Source of the DNA: Fibrobacterota bacterium
GTDB lineage: Bacteria > Fibrobacterota > Fibrobacteria > UBA11236
Assembly (NCBI GenBank): GCA_019509785.1
Contig: JAEKLQ010000073.1
Location: 1-33,858 of the forward strand
Direction: 5' to 3'
DNA: 33,858 nt
How positions within the stretch are numbered: the first letter of the stretch is position 1; every line of letters starts with the position of its first letter. The position numbers were made by a program, and so were the translations under genes. Below the pieces are notes generated by a model. That model searched no databases, had not been told where the DNA came from, and saw only the letters and a list, made by a program, of their open reading frames with translations. Below, in pieces: positions 16,214 to 23,805 of this stretch.

Positions 16214-17068
16214 ATGCGGGTCACCTTCCTCGGCACGGGCACTTCCCATGGCATTCCCGTGATCGGCTGCGCCTGCCAGGTCTGCACCTCCCCCAATCCC
16301 AAGAACCGCCGTAACCGCATCGGCGTCTGGCTGCACGAAGGCCCCCCCCATGTCGGCCGGGACCTTTCCGAAAGGGCCCGCGGGACGGCTCCCGAAGACG
16401 CCCCTTCCCCGCCGCCAGAAATCCCGCGCGGACTTTCCGCCGTGATCGACGTATCGAGCGAATTCAGGACCGCGGCCCTGGCCAACGGCCTCAAGCATCT
16501 CGACTTCGTCCTGCTAACGCACGCGCATAGCGACCACGCCTCGGGCATGGACGACCTGCGCATCTTTTCCCAGGCTAGCGGCAAAGCCATGCCCATCTAT
16601 GCCGACATGCGCACCTTGGATGAAGTCCGCCAGCGGTTCTCCTATGCCTTCGATAATCGCAAGGCCTACGGCGGCGGCGTGCCGCAATACGAATTGCGCC
16701 CGGCCGGCCTACCCTTCCGCCAAGGTAACTGGACGATTACCCCCCTTCCGGTCATGCACGGGCCAGAGCCCATCCTCGGCTTCCGGGTCGGCAATTTCGC
16801 GTTCATCACCGACGTAACGGTCATCCCCGAAGCCACCCTGGAACTGCTCCAGGGACTGGACGTGCTGGCCTTGGACTGCCTGCGCCCGCGCCCGCATACC
16901 ACCCACCTTTCTTACGATCAGGCCGTGGCCTATGCCCGGCGCATCGGCGCCCGGCGCACTTTCATGATCCACATGACCCACGATTTCGATCATGAGGAGC
17001 TGGAGCGGATGCTGCCCGCGGGGATGCGGGCGGCCTTCGACGGGTTGACCGTGGAGATCGCGGAATAG
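16214..17068 (+). CDS. metallo-beta-lactamase-fold hydrolase, PhnP-like phosphodiesterase
   Basis: A 284-residue MBL-fold protein. It starts MRVTFLGTGTSHGIPVIGC, typical of the PhnP/RNase Z-like branch, with C19-x-C21-x2-C24 as in PhnP's extra zinc site. The metal ligands are H103-x-H105-x-D107-H108 (LTHAHSDHASG), H182 (VMHG), D200 (FITD) and H231 or H253/H256 near the C-terminus (LRPRPHTTHLS, IHMTHDFDH). A proline-rich insertion at about residues 42-72 sits before the first core strand. PhnP acts on 5-phosphoribosyl 1,2-cyclic phosphate, but no other phosphonate genes are nearby, so the substrate here could be another cyclic phosphodiester. The ATG at 16214 is preferred over an upstream alternative because the family N-terminus begins exactly there. 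Confidence 0.9.
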   Translation: MRVTFLGTGTSHGIPVIGCACQVCTSPNPKNRRNRIGVWLHEGPPHVGRDLSERARGTAPEDAPSPPPEIPRGLSAVIDVSSEFRTAALANGLKHLDFVLLTHAHSDHASGMDDLRIFSQASGKAMPIYADMRTLDEVRQRFSYAFDNRKAYGGGVPQYELRPAGLPFRQGNWTITPLPVMHGPEPILGFRVGNFAFITDVTVIPEATLELLQGLDVLALDCLRPRPHTTHLSYDQAVAYARRIGARRTFMIHMTHDFDHEELERMLPAGMRAAFDGLTVEIAE

Positions 17069-17077
17069 TTTTCTGGG

Positions 17078-17482
17078 CGCGTCGGGCCGTCGCTTGAGGT
17101 CCTTCCGCGCTTTGGATTCGGGCGTCCGCATGGGGTTGCGGTCCGCGGTCGGGGTTTGGCCTGGAGCGCGCGGCTGCATGTCCCGGGCAGGGCCGGGGGT
17201 CCGTTCCGCCTCGGATGCTCACTCATCGCAGAGGCGGTCTGTTCACGGGCTGGAGAAGGGACGCCCGCTGAACCAAGGTGTATGTCTCTCGCCGGCTGCA
17301 GCGGGCTGGCCGTCCCCTGGATCTGAACCCTTCTCCAGCCCGTGTGCGCTCGCAACTCGGCGGACCGGACCCCCAGACCCGCCCTACCCCGCGGAACGCG
17401 CGATCCAGGCCCAACCCCGTCCGCGCTTCGCGGGCCATGGGAGGCCACGGGCACGTGGAGGACTCCGCGCGGACTGGACGCG
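17078..17482. repeat. ~405-bp imperfect palindrome filling a convergent intergenic gap
   Basis: The gap between the MBL stop (17068) and the rfbC stop (17539) holds two inverted, diverged copies of a ~160-180-bp sequence around an axis near 17284. Matching blocks from the outside in: CGCGTC (17078-17083) with GACGCG (17477-17482); 17151-17172 with 17397-17418 (GGGGTTTGGCCTGG versus GGGGTTGGGCCTGG, then x-CGCGCG); 17195-17210 with 17359-17374 (15 of 16 paired); CACGGGCTGGAGAAGGG at 17244-17260 with its perfect complement at 17328-17344; CCCGCTG (17264-17270) with CAGCGGG (17299-17305). Three of these pairs share exactly the same axis. No convincing gene lies inside. It could be a folded RNA, a palindromic mobile element or an old inverted duplication. 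Confidence 0.8.
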
Positions 17483-17538
17483 GCCTAATTGCCCGCGCGC
17501 TCTGTGGGTTTATCCCTGGGGGGCGAGGTGCTTTTCGA

Positions 17539-18090
17539 TCAGGTTAGGAGCTTGCGCTTGAATTCGTGGAAGGATTGGTTTTTCTTGTCGCGTTCGGAGA
17601 GGATGGGGACGATGCCTTGGAGGGGCCAGGCGACGGCGAGGTCGGGGTCGTTCCAGGCGATGCCGGCTTCGGTGGATGGGTTGTAGAGGTTGGAGCATTT
17701 GTATTGCACTTCGGCGGTCTCGGAGAGCACCAGGAAACCATGGGCGAAGCCGACGGGGATGAATACCTGCATCATTCCGGCATCGTCCAATTCGGCGCCG
17801 TAGTGCTGGCCGAAGGTCGGCGAGGATGGGCGGATGTCCACGGCGACGTCCCAGATTTTTCCGCGGGTGCAGCGGATGAGCTTGGCCTGCCCGGGATGGG
17901 TTTGGAAGTGCAGGCCGCGCAAGGTGCCGCGCATCGAAGCGCTGTGGTTATCCTGCACGAAGGCATCCCGGATGCCCGCCGCTTCGAAGGCGGAGCGGTT
18001 ATAGCTTTCCTGGAACCAGCCGCGGTCGTCCCGGAAGACTTTCGGGGAGAGCAAAAGCAATCCTTCCAATGGCGTCTTTATCGCATCCAT
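17539..18090 (-). CDS. rfbC: dTDP-4-dehydrorhamnose 3,5-epimerase
   Basis: A cytoplasmic cupin-fold epimerase that acts on dTDP-4-keto-6-deoxy-glucose on the route to dTDP-L-rhamnose for surface polysaccharide. The 183-residue length is normal for the family. Signature features: FRDDRGWFQESYN, the catalytic His in RGLHFQ (H61), GKIWDVAVDIR, PVGFAHGF, the Tyr pair in VQYKCSNLYNP (Y130, Y136) and the acidic residue in IAWNDPDLAVAWP (D148). The ATG at 18090 is preferred to a TTG three codons upstream because it matches the usual family start. The other rhamnose genes (rmlA, B, D) are not in the window, so the gene stands alone between a palindrome and a divergent SGNH/TPR gene. Confidence 0.95.
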   Translation of the reverse strand: MDAIKTPLEGLLLLSPKVFRDDRGWFQESYNRSAFEAAGIRDAFVQDNHSASMRGTLRGLHFQTHPGQAKLIRCTRGKIWDVAVDIRPSSPTFGQHYGAELDDAGMMQVFIPVGFAHGFLVLSETAEVQYKCSNLYNPSTEAGIAWNDPDLAVAWPLQGIVPILSERDKKNQSFHEFKRKLLT

Positions 18091-18136
18091 GGCGCGCAAA
18101 AGTAGCTAATCGGGCCCGGTCGGGGCCGGGCCAGGT

Positions 18137-18165
18137 TTGAAAAACGCACCTGGATTTGCCATTTT
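18137..18165 (+). promoter_or_regulatory. candidate promoter for the SGNH/TPR gene
   Basis: TTGAAA (18137-18142) and CATTTT (18160-18165) are separated by 17 nt, and the -10 ends 9 nt before the ATG at 18175, so the transcript would have a leader of only a few bases. The -10 match is weak. Confidence 0.4.
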
Positions 18166-18174
18166 ACCGGAAGC

Positions 18175-20286
18175 ATGGCGGCACGCGTTTCGATCTGGGC
18201 CAAAGCGGCCCTCGCCATTGGCACTCCGCTCTTCGTCTATTCCCTGTGCGAAATGGCCCTATGGGCCGCCGGCGTCAAGCCCTTAAGTCTTACCGAAGAT
18301 CCCTTCGTGGGATTCGCGGCCTCCCAGCCTTTGTTCATCCGCGGCAGCGGCGATAGCTCGGGCCTCATGGTCACCAACCCGGTGAAGTTTACGCATTTCA
18401 ATCCCCAATCGTTCCCCATCAAGAAGGCCCCGGGAACCTTCCGCATTTTCACCGTGGGGGGATCCACCTGCTACGGTCATCCCTGGCGCGATCCGGTTTC
18501 GTTCAGCGGATGGTTGCGCGATCTGCTGCCTAAAGCCGACTCCAGCCGCAAATGGGAAGTCATCAATTGCGGCGGCATCAGCTATGCGAGCTACCGCGAA
18601 GCCATGCTCATCGCCGAGGCGATCCAGTACCAGCCCGATCTCTTCCTCGTCTACAGCGGGCATAACGAATTCCTGGAAGAGCGCACTTACCGCGGCACCA
18701 CGGGCATGCCCAAGTTCATCCGCGAGCTGAGCGGCCTTCTCGAACATACGCGAACCTATTCCGCCCTGCGGCGCTTGACCCGTCCGCGACCCGCGCCTGC
18801 CGCCGCCGAAGCCAAAGTTGCGGAACGCGGCGCCCGGGGAAGTTCGTACCAGATGGCCGGCGAAGTGGACGACATCCTCGCCAATACCGTCGGCCCGACT
18901 TCCTATACCCGTAACGATACGTTGCGCCAGGACATCTTCGCGCATTTCCGCGCCTCCCTGGGGCGCATGGCCGACATGGCCCATTCCGTCGGCGCCGAGG
19001 TGATCTTCCTGACTACCCCGGGCAATGAAAAAGACTGTTCGCCTTTCAAGAGCGAACCCAAGCCGGGCCTTTCCCCGGACGATGCCGGCCGCATCGCCGA
19101 CTTGCGCCGTCGCGCCCAAGGCGCCGCCCCCGCAGCCGCCGCCCAGCTGTTGGATTCCGCCGCCGCTTTGGACGATCGCGATGCCGCCTTGCTCTTCGAA
19201 GCCGGCAAGGCCGCCTATGCCGCGGCCAAGTTCGCGGACGCCAAGCGCCTCCTGCGGAAATCCCTCGACGAAGACGTCTGTCCCTTGCGCGCGCCCACGC
19301 CCCTGCGCGACATCGTCCTGAAGACGGCCAGCGAGCACAAGGCCCAAGCCCTCGATTTCTCCGCCTTGCTGGAAAAGAAAACCCGCGCCGATTCCGGCAA
19401 CGATGTCTTGGGGGAGCCCGATTTCGTCGATCACGTGCATTTGTCCATCGACGATTACCGTTACATGGCCCTGGCCATTCTCGGTAAAATGGCCGCCCTA
19501 GGAATGGTCAAGGCGGCTCCCGGATGGGACGAAACCGCTTTCAAGGGAAACCGGATCGTGGACTCCGTAGCGGCCCGCGTCATGTCGCATATGGGACCGC
19601 GCGAGCTGGGCGAAGGGTTGCATAATCTGGCCAAGGTGGTGAATTGGGCCGGCAAGCACGACGATGCGGCCCGCATCGCGGAGCGCGCCCTGGCGGTGGA
19701 CACAGAAAGTTTGGAGGCCATCTGGAGCTCCCTTTTCGTGGGAGCCGCCCGCGAGCGCGCGGGACGCGAGGCCGAAGCCATTCCCCATTACCGCCGGGCC
19801 GTGCGTTTGGATACGACCAATCCGATGTCGCATCATTACCTCGCCGACGCGTTGGGCCGGTTGGGCGATCGCAGCGGCGCCGCCTCCGAATACGCGAAAG
19901 TCGTCGAGCTTGATCCCGGCGATGCCGACGCCCAGGGCAAATTGGGGATCTTGCTCGCGACGGGCGGCCGACCGGTGGACGCCGTTCCCCATTTGCGCGC
20001 GGCCCTGAACCAATGGCCGGACCGCGCCGACCTCAAGACCACTTTGGGCGATGCCCTGCTGAAGTCGGGGGACGCCGGCGAAGCCGAATCGGATTTCCGG
20101 GCCGCCTTGGCCCGCAATCCCCGGGACGCCCGCGCCCTGGCGGGCCTGGCTCATATCGCCGAAGCCAAGGGCGATATGGCGGGGGCCATCAATCTCTACG
20201 CCCAGGCCTTGGCCATCGATCCTGATCTCACCGAAGCCAGAGCCGCCTTGAGCCATGCCTTAGGCGGGATGCCTCTCAAGCAGTAA
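18175..20286 (+). CDS. membrane-anchored SGNH-hydrolase-like protein with C-terminal TPRs
   Basis: A 703-residue protein. A hydrophobic helix at about residues 8-32 probably anchors it in the inner membrane. The following domain has all four SGNH/GDSL blocks: FTVGGSTCYG (nucleophile Ser, S97), INCGGISYASY (Gly, about 133), VYSGHNEFLEE (G162-H-N164-E, oxyanion Asn) and DFVDHVHLSIDDYRYMA (D419-x-x-H422). This fits an esterase or acyl-modifying enzyme facing the periplasm. A segment at about 310-360 and the C-terminus from about 470 to 700 are helical TPR repeats (AIPHYRRAVRLDTTNPMSHH, EYAKVVELDPGDADAQGKLG, NLYAQALAIDPDLTEARAAL). It resembles multi-domain SGNH/TPR proteins of Planctomycetota and FCB-group bacteria. 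The substrate is unknown; polysaccharide O-acyl groups are a guess from the nearby rfbC. Confidence 0.87.
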   Translation: MAARVSIWAKAALAIGTPLFVYSLCEMALWAAGVKPLSLTEDPFVGFAASQPLFIRGSGDSSGLMVTNPVKFTHFNPQSFPIKKAPGTFRIFTVGGSTCYGHPWRDPVSFSGWLRDLLPKADSSRKWEVINCGGISYASYREAMLIAEAIQYQPDLFLVYSGHNEFLEERTYRGTTGMPKFIRELSGLLEHTRTYSALRRLTRPRPAPAAAEAKVAERGARGSSYQMAGEVDDILANTVGPTSYTRNDTLRQDIFAHFRASLGRMADMAHSVGAEVIFLTTPGNEKDCSPFKSEPKPGLSPDDAGRIADLRRRAQGAAPAAAAQLLDSAAALDDRDAALLFEAGKAAYAAAKFADAKRLLRKSLDEDVCPLRAPTPLRDIVLKTASEHKAQALDFSALLEKKTRADSGNDVLGEPDFVDHVHLSIDDYRYMALAILGKMAALGMVKAAPGWDETAFKGNRIVDSVAARVMSHMGPRELGEGLHNLAKVVNWAGKHDDAARIAERALAVDTESLEAIWSSLFVGAARERAGREAEAIPHYRRAVRLDTTNPMSHHYLADALGRLGDRSGAASEYAKVVELDPGDADAQGKLGILLATGGRPVDAVPHLRAALNQWPDRADLKTTLGDALLKSGDAGEAESDFRAALARNPRDARALAGLAHIAEAKGDMAGAINLYAQALAIDPDLTEARAALSHALGGMPLKQ

Positions 20287-20354
20287 GAAGGACCGCAAGG
20301 CAGTCCTGCCTATGCAATCACGGGGGCGAAATCGATCCCGCGCTATTCCTTGCC

Positions 20355-23153
20355 TTACTTACCTAGCATTTTCGCGAACTCCAGATTGAGCATGGCCCCC
20401 GCCTTTTTGGCTCCGGCGCCGCTTAAGTGCATGTCGTCGTAGGCATCGGCGTCGGTAAAACCATGATCGCCGTTTTGGTTGAGATCGATCAGATGGAAGC
20501 CGGGATACTTCGCCTGGAGGGCGGAAAGCTGGTCCAGGATGCGGCGGGCCGTATCCCAGCTTGGGCCCCATACGCTGAAGCTGTGCATCCCCTTATAAGC
20601 CGGACTTTGCGGGAAAACCACGAATGCCACCTGCACGTTACCTTGCGACAACTCCGCCACGAGACGCTCCAGGACGGGGAAATTGCCCTGGTACTCGGCG
20701 TTGGAAACGTCCCAGTCCGGCCCGGCCCATTCCGATAGATTGCTGCCCCAGCCGTTGGTGGGAAATGAGTATAAGCCCAAGGAATCGATGCCTATGCTCG
20801 GGTAAGGCGCGCTCACCGCGAGTTCCCGGAATCCGGAAGGTAATCCCAATGGCCAGAAATCATGGTTCTCGTCGTAAACCAGTCCCTTGCTGCCCTCTAC
20901 CGCGTTGGTCCAACTGAAGTCGTTATCGTGAAGGTTCAACCAACCGAGCGGAACGCTAATGGCGACCAACCGCAGCTTCGGGCAACGCGTCATCACGTAA
21001 TGCCGCAAGACGAAATCCACGCCCTTTAGATCGCCGGCGCCGTAAGCCAGGTTGAAACCCTTTACGCATGTCACTTGGGAGGGATCCAATCCGTCCGTCA
21101 TTTGCGAGCTACCGACGAACGCAGCCTCAAGTCGATCGTTGTTTTCCCAGAAGAGATGCATCTTGAACGCGAAAACCTCCCGCGTAGCGGTGGTCAAGGG
21201 ATCGTCATACCAACCCAGGCTATCCGCGGACAACCCTCCCTGGGGAATGCCGCGCGAAGATCCGAGCCAAAAGGCGGGTTGCATGATCTGGGTTCCCGTG
21301 ACGATCCGGAGCATGGTCGAATCCTTAAGGTCGAGCAGATAAAGGTGCCGGCGCGCTTGGCTGGCGTCCGTCGCCCCGGTCACCGCGATGTCCGGATCAT
21401 TGGTCCATTCCAGGTCCTCGAAACCCGATTCATCCGGCGGCGACTTATACCATCGCATCACGTCCCCGTCTGGCCCCGCCATGAAGGCCACCTGATGGAT
21501 GTCGTAGGAACCGCGGGTCAGGGCGCTGACGCCGGGGTATCCGAAGTCCAGAAACAGGGTGCGCCCGGTGGAATCCGGGGAGATGGAAACGTTGCAAACC
21601 TGCGATGTATCGCCCGGCGCTTTGCCGTTCTTCGGCGCGGTGAAAAGGACCTTCGCTTGGCCGGAGGCGAGGTTTTCCAGCTTCAGTAGCCGGTATCCCG
21701 TGGCAAGGTAGCGGCCATCCGCGGAATACCCGTCATGGAAGCCCCCCTGCGCCGCCAGGGGACGGGGGTCCCCTTGCGGAGCGCCGCCGGAAACCTTTTG
21801 CAGAAACGTTTTGCCGTCTGCCCACCGCGAGCTGGCGTCATCGATGGCCGAGTTGGTATAGATCAGGAAGGTATCACGTGTGACAGGATCCACCCACCAG
21901 CGCGGGATGAATCCCGGCCCGATTTTCCGGCAAGGCGACGAGGTCCCATCCAAGGCCCGTACGTACAGGTCGGAGCCGGTATCGACGCCTTCGAGCCGCG
22001 TTCCGAACGCGACCCAATTGCCATCCGGTGAAATCGTGGGATGGAACACGTCGTCGCGGTCGGTAAACTCGATCAGCTTGGCCGGGGTCTTGGAATAGTC
22101 GACGTATGCCAAGTGCCGAAGGGTGGGCGAGGCGTTCACGAAGACCAGCTTCGCCGCCCGGCCGCCAACGAGGTCTTGCGGCCTTTCTTGGTTCAGTATC
22201 ACCTTGCCCGTAGCGATGGGTTGGCCATCGGCAGTAGAGAAAAAGGGCTTCGCGATCGCGCCCAGGGCGCAGCGGAAGCCCACGTATTCGGTGGCCGCCG
22301 ATGGTATGGTGGCGTAAGTCGCGGAGCGGTTGGCCGGGCGCAGTTCGCGTAGGCCGTATTTAAAAGCCCCGCCTTTAACGGGAATTTCGCCCTGGGGCCC
22401 GGGATCCCGCCCACCGGCGAAATCCGAGACTGCTCCCGAGGGATACTGCCCCTTCCAGTCGCCGATCCACTCCATGACGTTTCCGGCCATGTCGTGCAAC
22501 CCGAAGGCGTTGGCCGCCAAGGTCCCGACCGGATGCGTCGCCCCGGCCGAGTTCGCCGTGGACCAAGCGAAAGCGGAGGCCAAAGCCGAATCCTTCATTT
22601 CGCCCCAAGCGAACGTCCCTGACGAACCGGCCCGGGCCGCGTACTCCCATTCGGATTCGGTAGGCAGGCGAAAGCCTTGCCGTTCCAAATGCGGTTCCAA
22701 ACCGGGCAGGTCATATGCCGAACCGGAGGGCGACCTTTTCACGAGGGCATACTCGTATACGGTATCGAGCCCGGCGGCTTTGCTTCTGGCGTTCGCGAAT
22801 AGGGCCGCATCGAACCAGGTCACGCCATACACCGGATAGTCGCGTCCGGACCCGAAAGCGGCCGTTGCCGGAGCGGATCCCATCAGATCGGCGTAGGCGC
22901 CTTGGCTCACCTCGACGGTATCCAGGTAATAATCGTAGGTAAATGCACTCTTGAACGCCGGCAGCTCATCGGCCTCCGCCGACTGCGCGTCCCCGCCTTG
23001 CATAAAGGTACGGCCCGCCGAGCGGATCAAGGCCATTCCCGGAATCCTTTGCGGTTCTGGATGGGTAGTTTCACTCTGGTCCCAAATGCAACCGACGATT
23101 GCCAGGGCGATGATGCAAAACCAGGGGGAAAGCCACCGGATTTCGATGCGCAT
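20355..23153 (-). CDS. TIGR02171-like lipoprotein: FGE-sulfatase domain + propeller + SGNH-like domain
   Basis: A 932-residue lipoprotein (hydrophobic N-terminus, lipobox I-V-G-C, Cys about residue 22). Residues ~40-300 form a formylglycine-generating-enzyme/SUMF1-like domain: TVEVSQGAYADLMG, YPVYGVTWFDAALFAN, GFRLPTESEWEYAARAG, FGLHDMAGNVMEWIGDW, VKGGAF and EYVGFRC. Residues ~340-640 look like a TolB/WD-type propeller (FHPTISPDGNWVAFGTR, SADGRYLATGYRLLKLEN). Residues ~670-932 are SGNH-like: AFVGSSQMTDG (Ser), a conserved VAISVPLGW strand and DAYDDMHLSGAGAKKAG (D-x-H). Length, lipobox and architecture match what I recall of the Fibrobacter paralogous family TIGR02171, whose function is unknown. 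It starts 4 nt after the stop of a small lipoprotein gene (23158..23634), with no separate Shine-Dalgarno, so coupling is likely. Confidence 0.88.
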   Translation of the reverse strand: MRIEIRWLSPWFCIIALAIVGCIWDQSETTHPEPQRIPGMALIRSAGRTFMQGGDAQSAEADELPAFKSAFTYDYYLDTVEVSQGAYADLMGSAPATAAFGSGRDYPVYGVTWFDAALFANARSKAAGLDTVYEYALVKRSPSGSAYDLPGLEPHLERQGFRLPTESEWEYAARAGSSGTFAWGEMKDSALASAFAWSTANSAGATHPVGTLAANAFGLHDMAGNVMEWIGDWKGQYPSGAVSDFAGGRDPGPQGEIPVKGGAFKYGLRELRPANRSATYATIPSAATEYVGFRCALGAIAKPFFSTADGQPIATGKVILNQERPQDLVGGRAAKLVFVNASPTLRHLAYVDYSKTPAKLIEFTDRDDVFHPTISPDGNWVAFGTRLEGVDTGSDLYVRALDGTSSPCRKIGPGFIPRWWVDPVTRDTFLIYTNSAIDDASSRWADGKTFLQKVSGGAPQGDPRPLAAQGGFHDGYSADGRYLATGYRLLKLENLASGQAKVLFTAPKNGKAPGDTSQVCNVSISPDSTGRTLFLDFGYPGVSALTRGSYDIHQVAFMAGPDGDVMRWYKSPPDESGFEDLEWTNDPDIAVTGATDASQARRHLYLLDLKDSTMLRIVTGTQIMQPAFWLGSSRGIPQGGLSADSLGWYDDPLTTATREVFAFKMHLFWENNDRLEAAFVGSSQMTDGLDPSQVTCVKGFNLAYGAGDLKGVDFVLRHYVMTRCPKLRLVAISVPLGWLNLHDNDFSWTNAVEGSKGLVYDENHDFWPLGLPSGFRELAVSAPYPSIGIDSLGLYSFPTNGWGSNLSEWAGPDWDVSNAEYQGNFPVLERLVAELSQGNVQVAFVVFPQSPAYKGMHSFSVWGPSWDTARRILDQLSALQAKYPGFHLIDLNQNGDHGFTDADAYDDMHLSGAGAKKAGAMLNLEFAKMLGK

Positions 23154-23157
23154 TGGC

Positions 23158-23634
23158 TTAAAGCACGATCGAGAACGGCTTGGGTGTCACCGCTCTCTGG
23201 TTAGGGTCCGAATCGTTCTGGTAATTCTGGACCTTGACCAATACATGGGTCCTGGCCGCGAGATTGAAATCGATACCCTTCGCCGACAGCGTGACGGGAA
23301 TTTTCCAGGCCAAATCGCCCCATTGGGCATCCTCGGTACCGACGGATCCGCTCTTGAGGCTTATCCATGTGGCTCCCGAGTCAGGCGAAAGAAAGATGGT
23401 CACCGAACTGATCTCGTCCACGCCCTTGCCTTGGGCCTTCCATCGCACATGCAAGCTATCCCCCGTATGATAGGTTTCGCCTCCTAATGGCTCCAGCAAC
23501 AGCAATTGCGCATCGGGATCCTTAGCCGGACCCGTACTACTCCCGCCGCAGGCGATCAGAAGCGGACCGGCGATGAGCAAGAGAAGACCAAGCCGGCAAC
23601 GGCCGAAGTCTTTCAAACGGGACAAACAAGGCAT
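23158..23634 (-). CDS. small lipoprotein with Kre9/KNH-like Ig-type domain
   Basis: From the ATG at 23634 (TTGGAG then 5 nt) the product is 158 residues, with a signal and lipobox I-A-C (Cys about residue 29) followed by a Gly/Ser linker. A longer reading from 23697 would place a second hydrophobic run ahead of the signal, so the shorter start is preferred. The mature region is one beta-sandwich-like domain: LEPLGGETYHTGDSLHVRW, SVTIFLSPDSGATWISL and AWKIPVTLS. This 'W ... V-x-I-x-L-S-x-D-S-G-x-x-W' pattern is like the N-terminal domain of Kre9/KNH cell-wall proteins that also occurs in bacterial surface proteins. It is cotranscribed with the TIGR02171-like gene 4 nt downstream and may be its surface partner. 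Confidence 0.78.
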   Translation of the reverse strand: MPCLSRLKDFGRCRLGLLLLIAGPLLIACGGSSTGPAKDPDAQLLLLEPLGGETYHTGDSLHVRWKAQGKGVDEISSVTIFLSPDSGATWISLKSGSVGTEDAQWGDLAWKIPVTLSAKGIDFNLAARTHVLVKVQNYQNDSDPNQRAVTPKPFSIVL

Positions 23635-23805
23635 ATATACTCCAAGAAAGGCGGGTATTCCCACTAATGGCAAAACCCATGCCGGGCGGGGGCGCACGCT
23701 CGGCCGCCTTTACTCTGCCACGTTACATGGCTGGTAACCTTTTACCGCATCCTAGTGTCTAAGGCGCCGGGGAAGATTCCCAAAGGACAATAAGGAGACG
23801 GGGAC

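Noticed and set aside
17094-17561. 155-codon plus-strand frame in the palindromic gap
   Set aside because: Composition is Arg/Pro/Ala-rich low-complexity, no homologous feature, and the DNA is explained by the inverted repeat.
18283-19440. 385-codon minus-strand frame
   Set aside because: Antisense to the SGNH/TPR gene, whose catalytic blocks are all in the opposite frame.
20287-20354. Terminator between the convergent SGNH/TPR and TIGR02171-like genes
   Set aside because: A short AGGAC/GTCCT pairing exists but there is no T-run on either strand.
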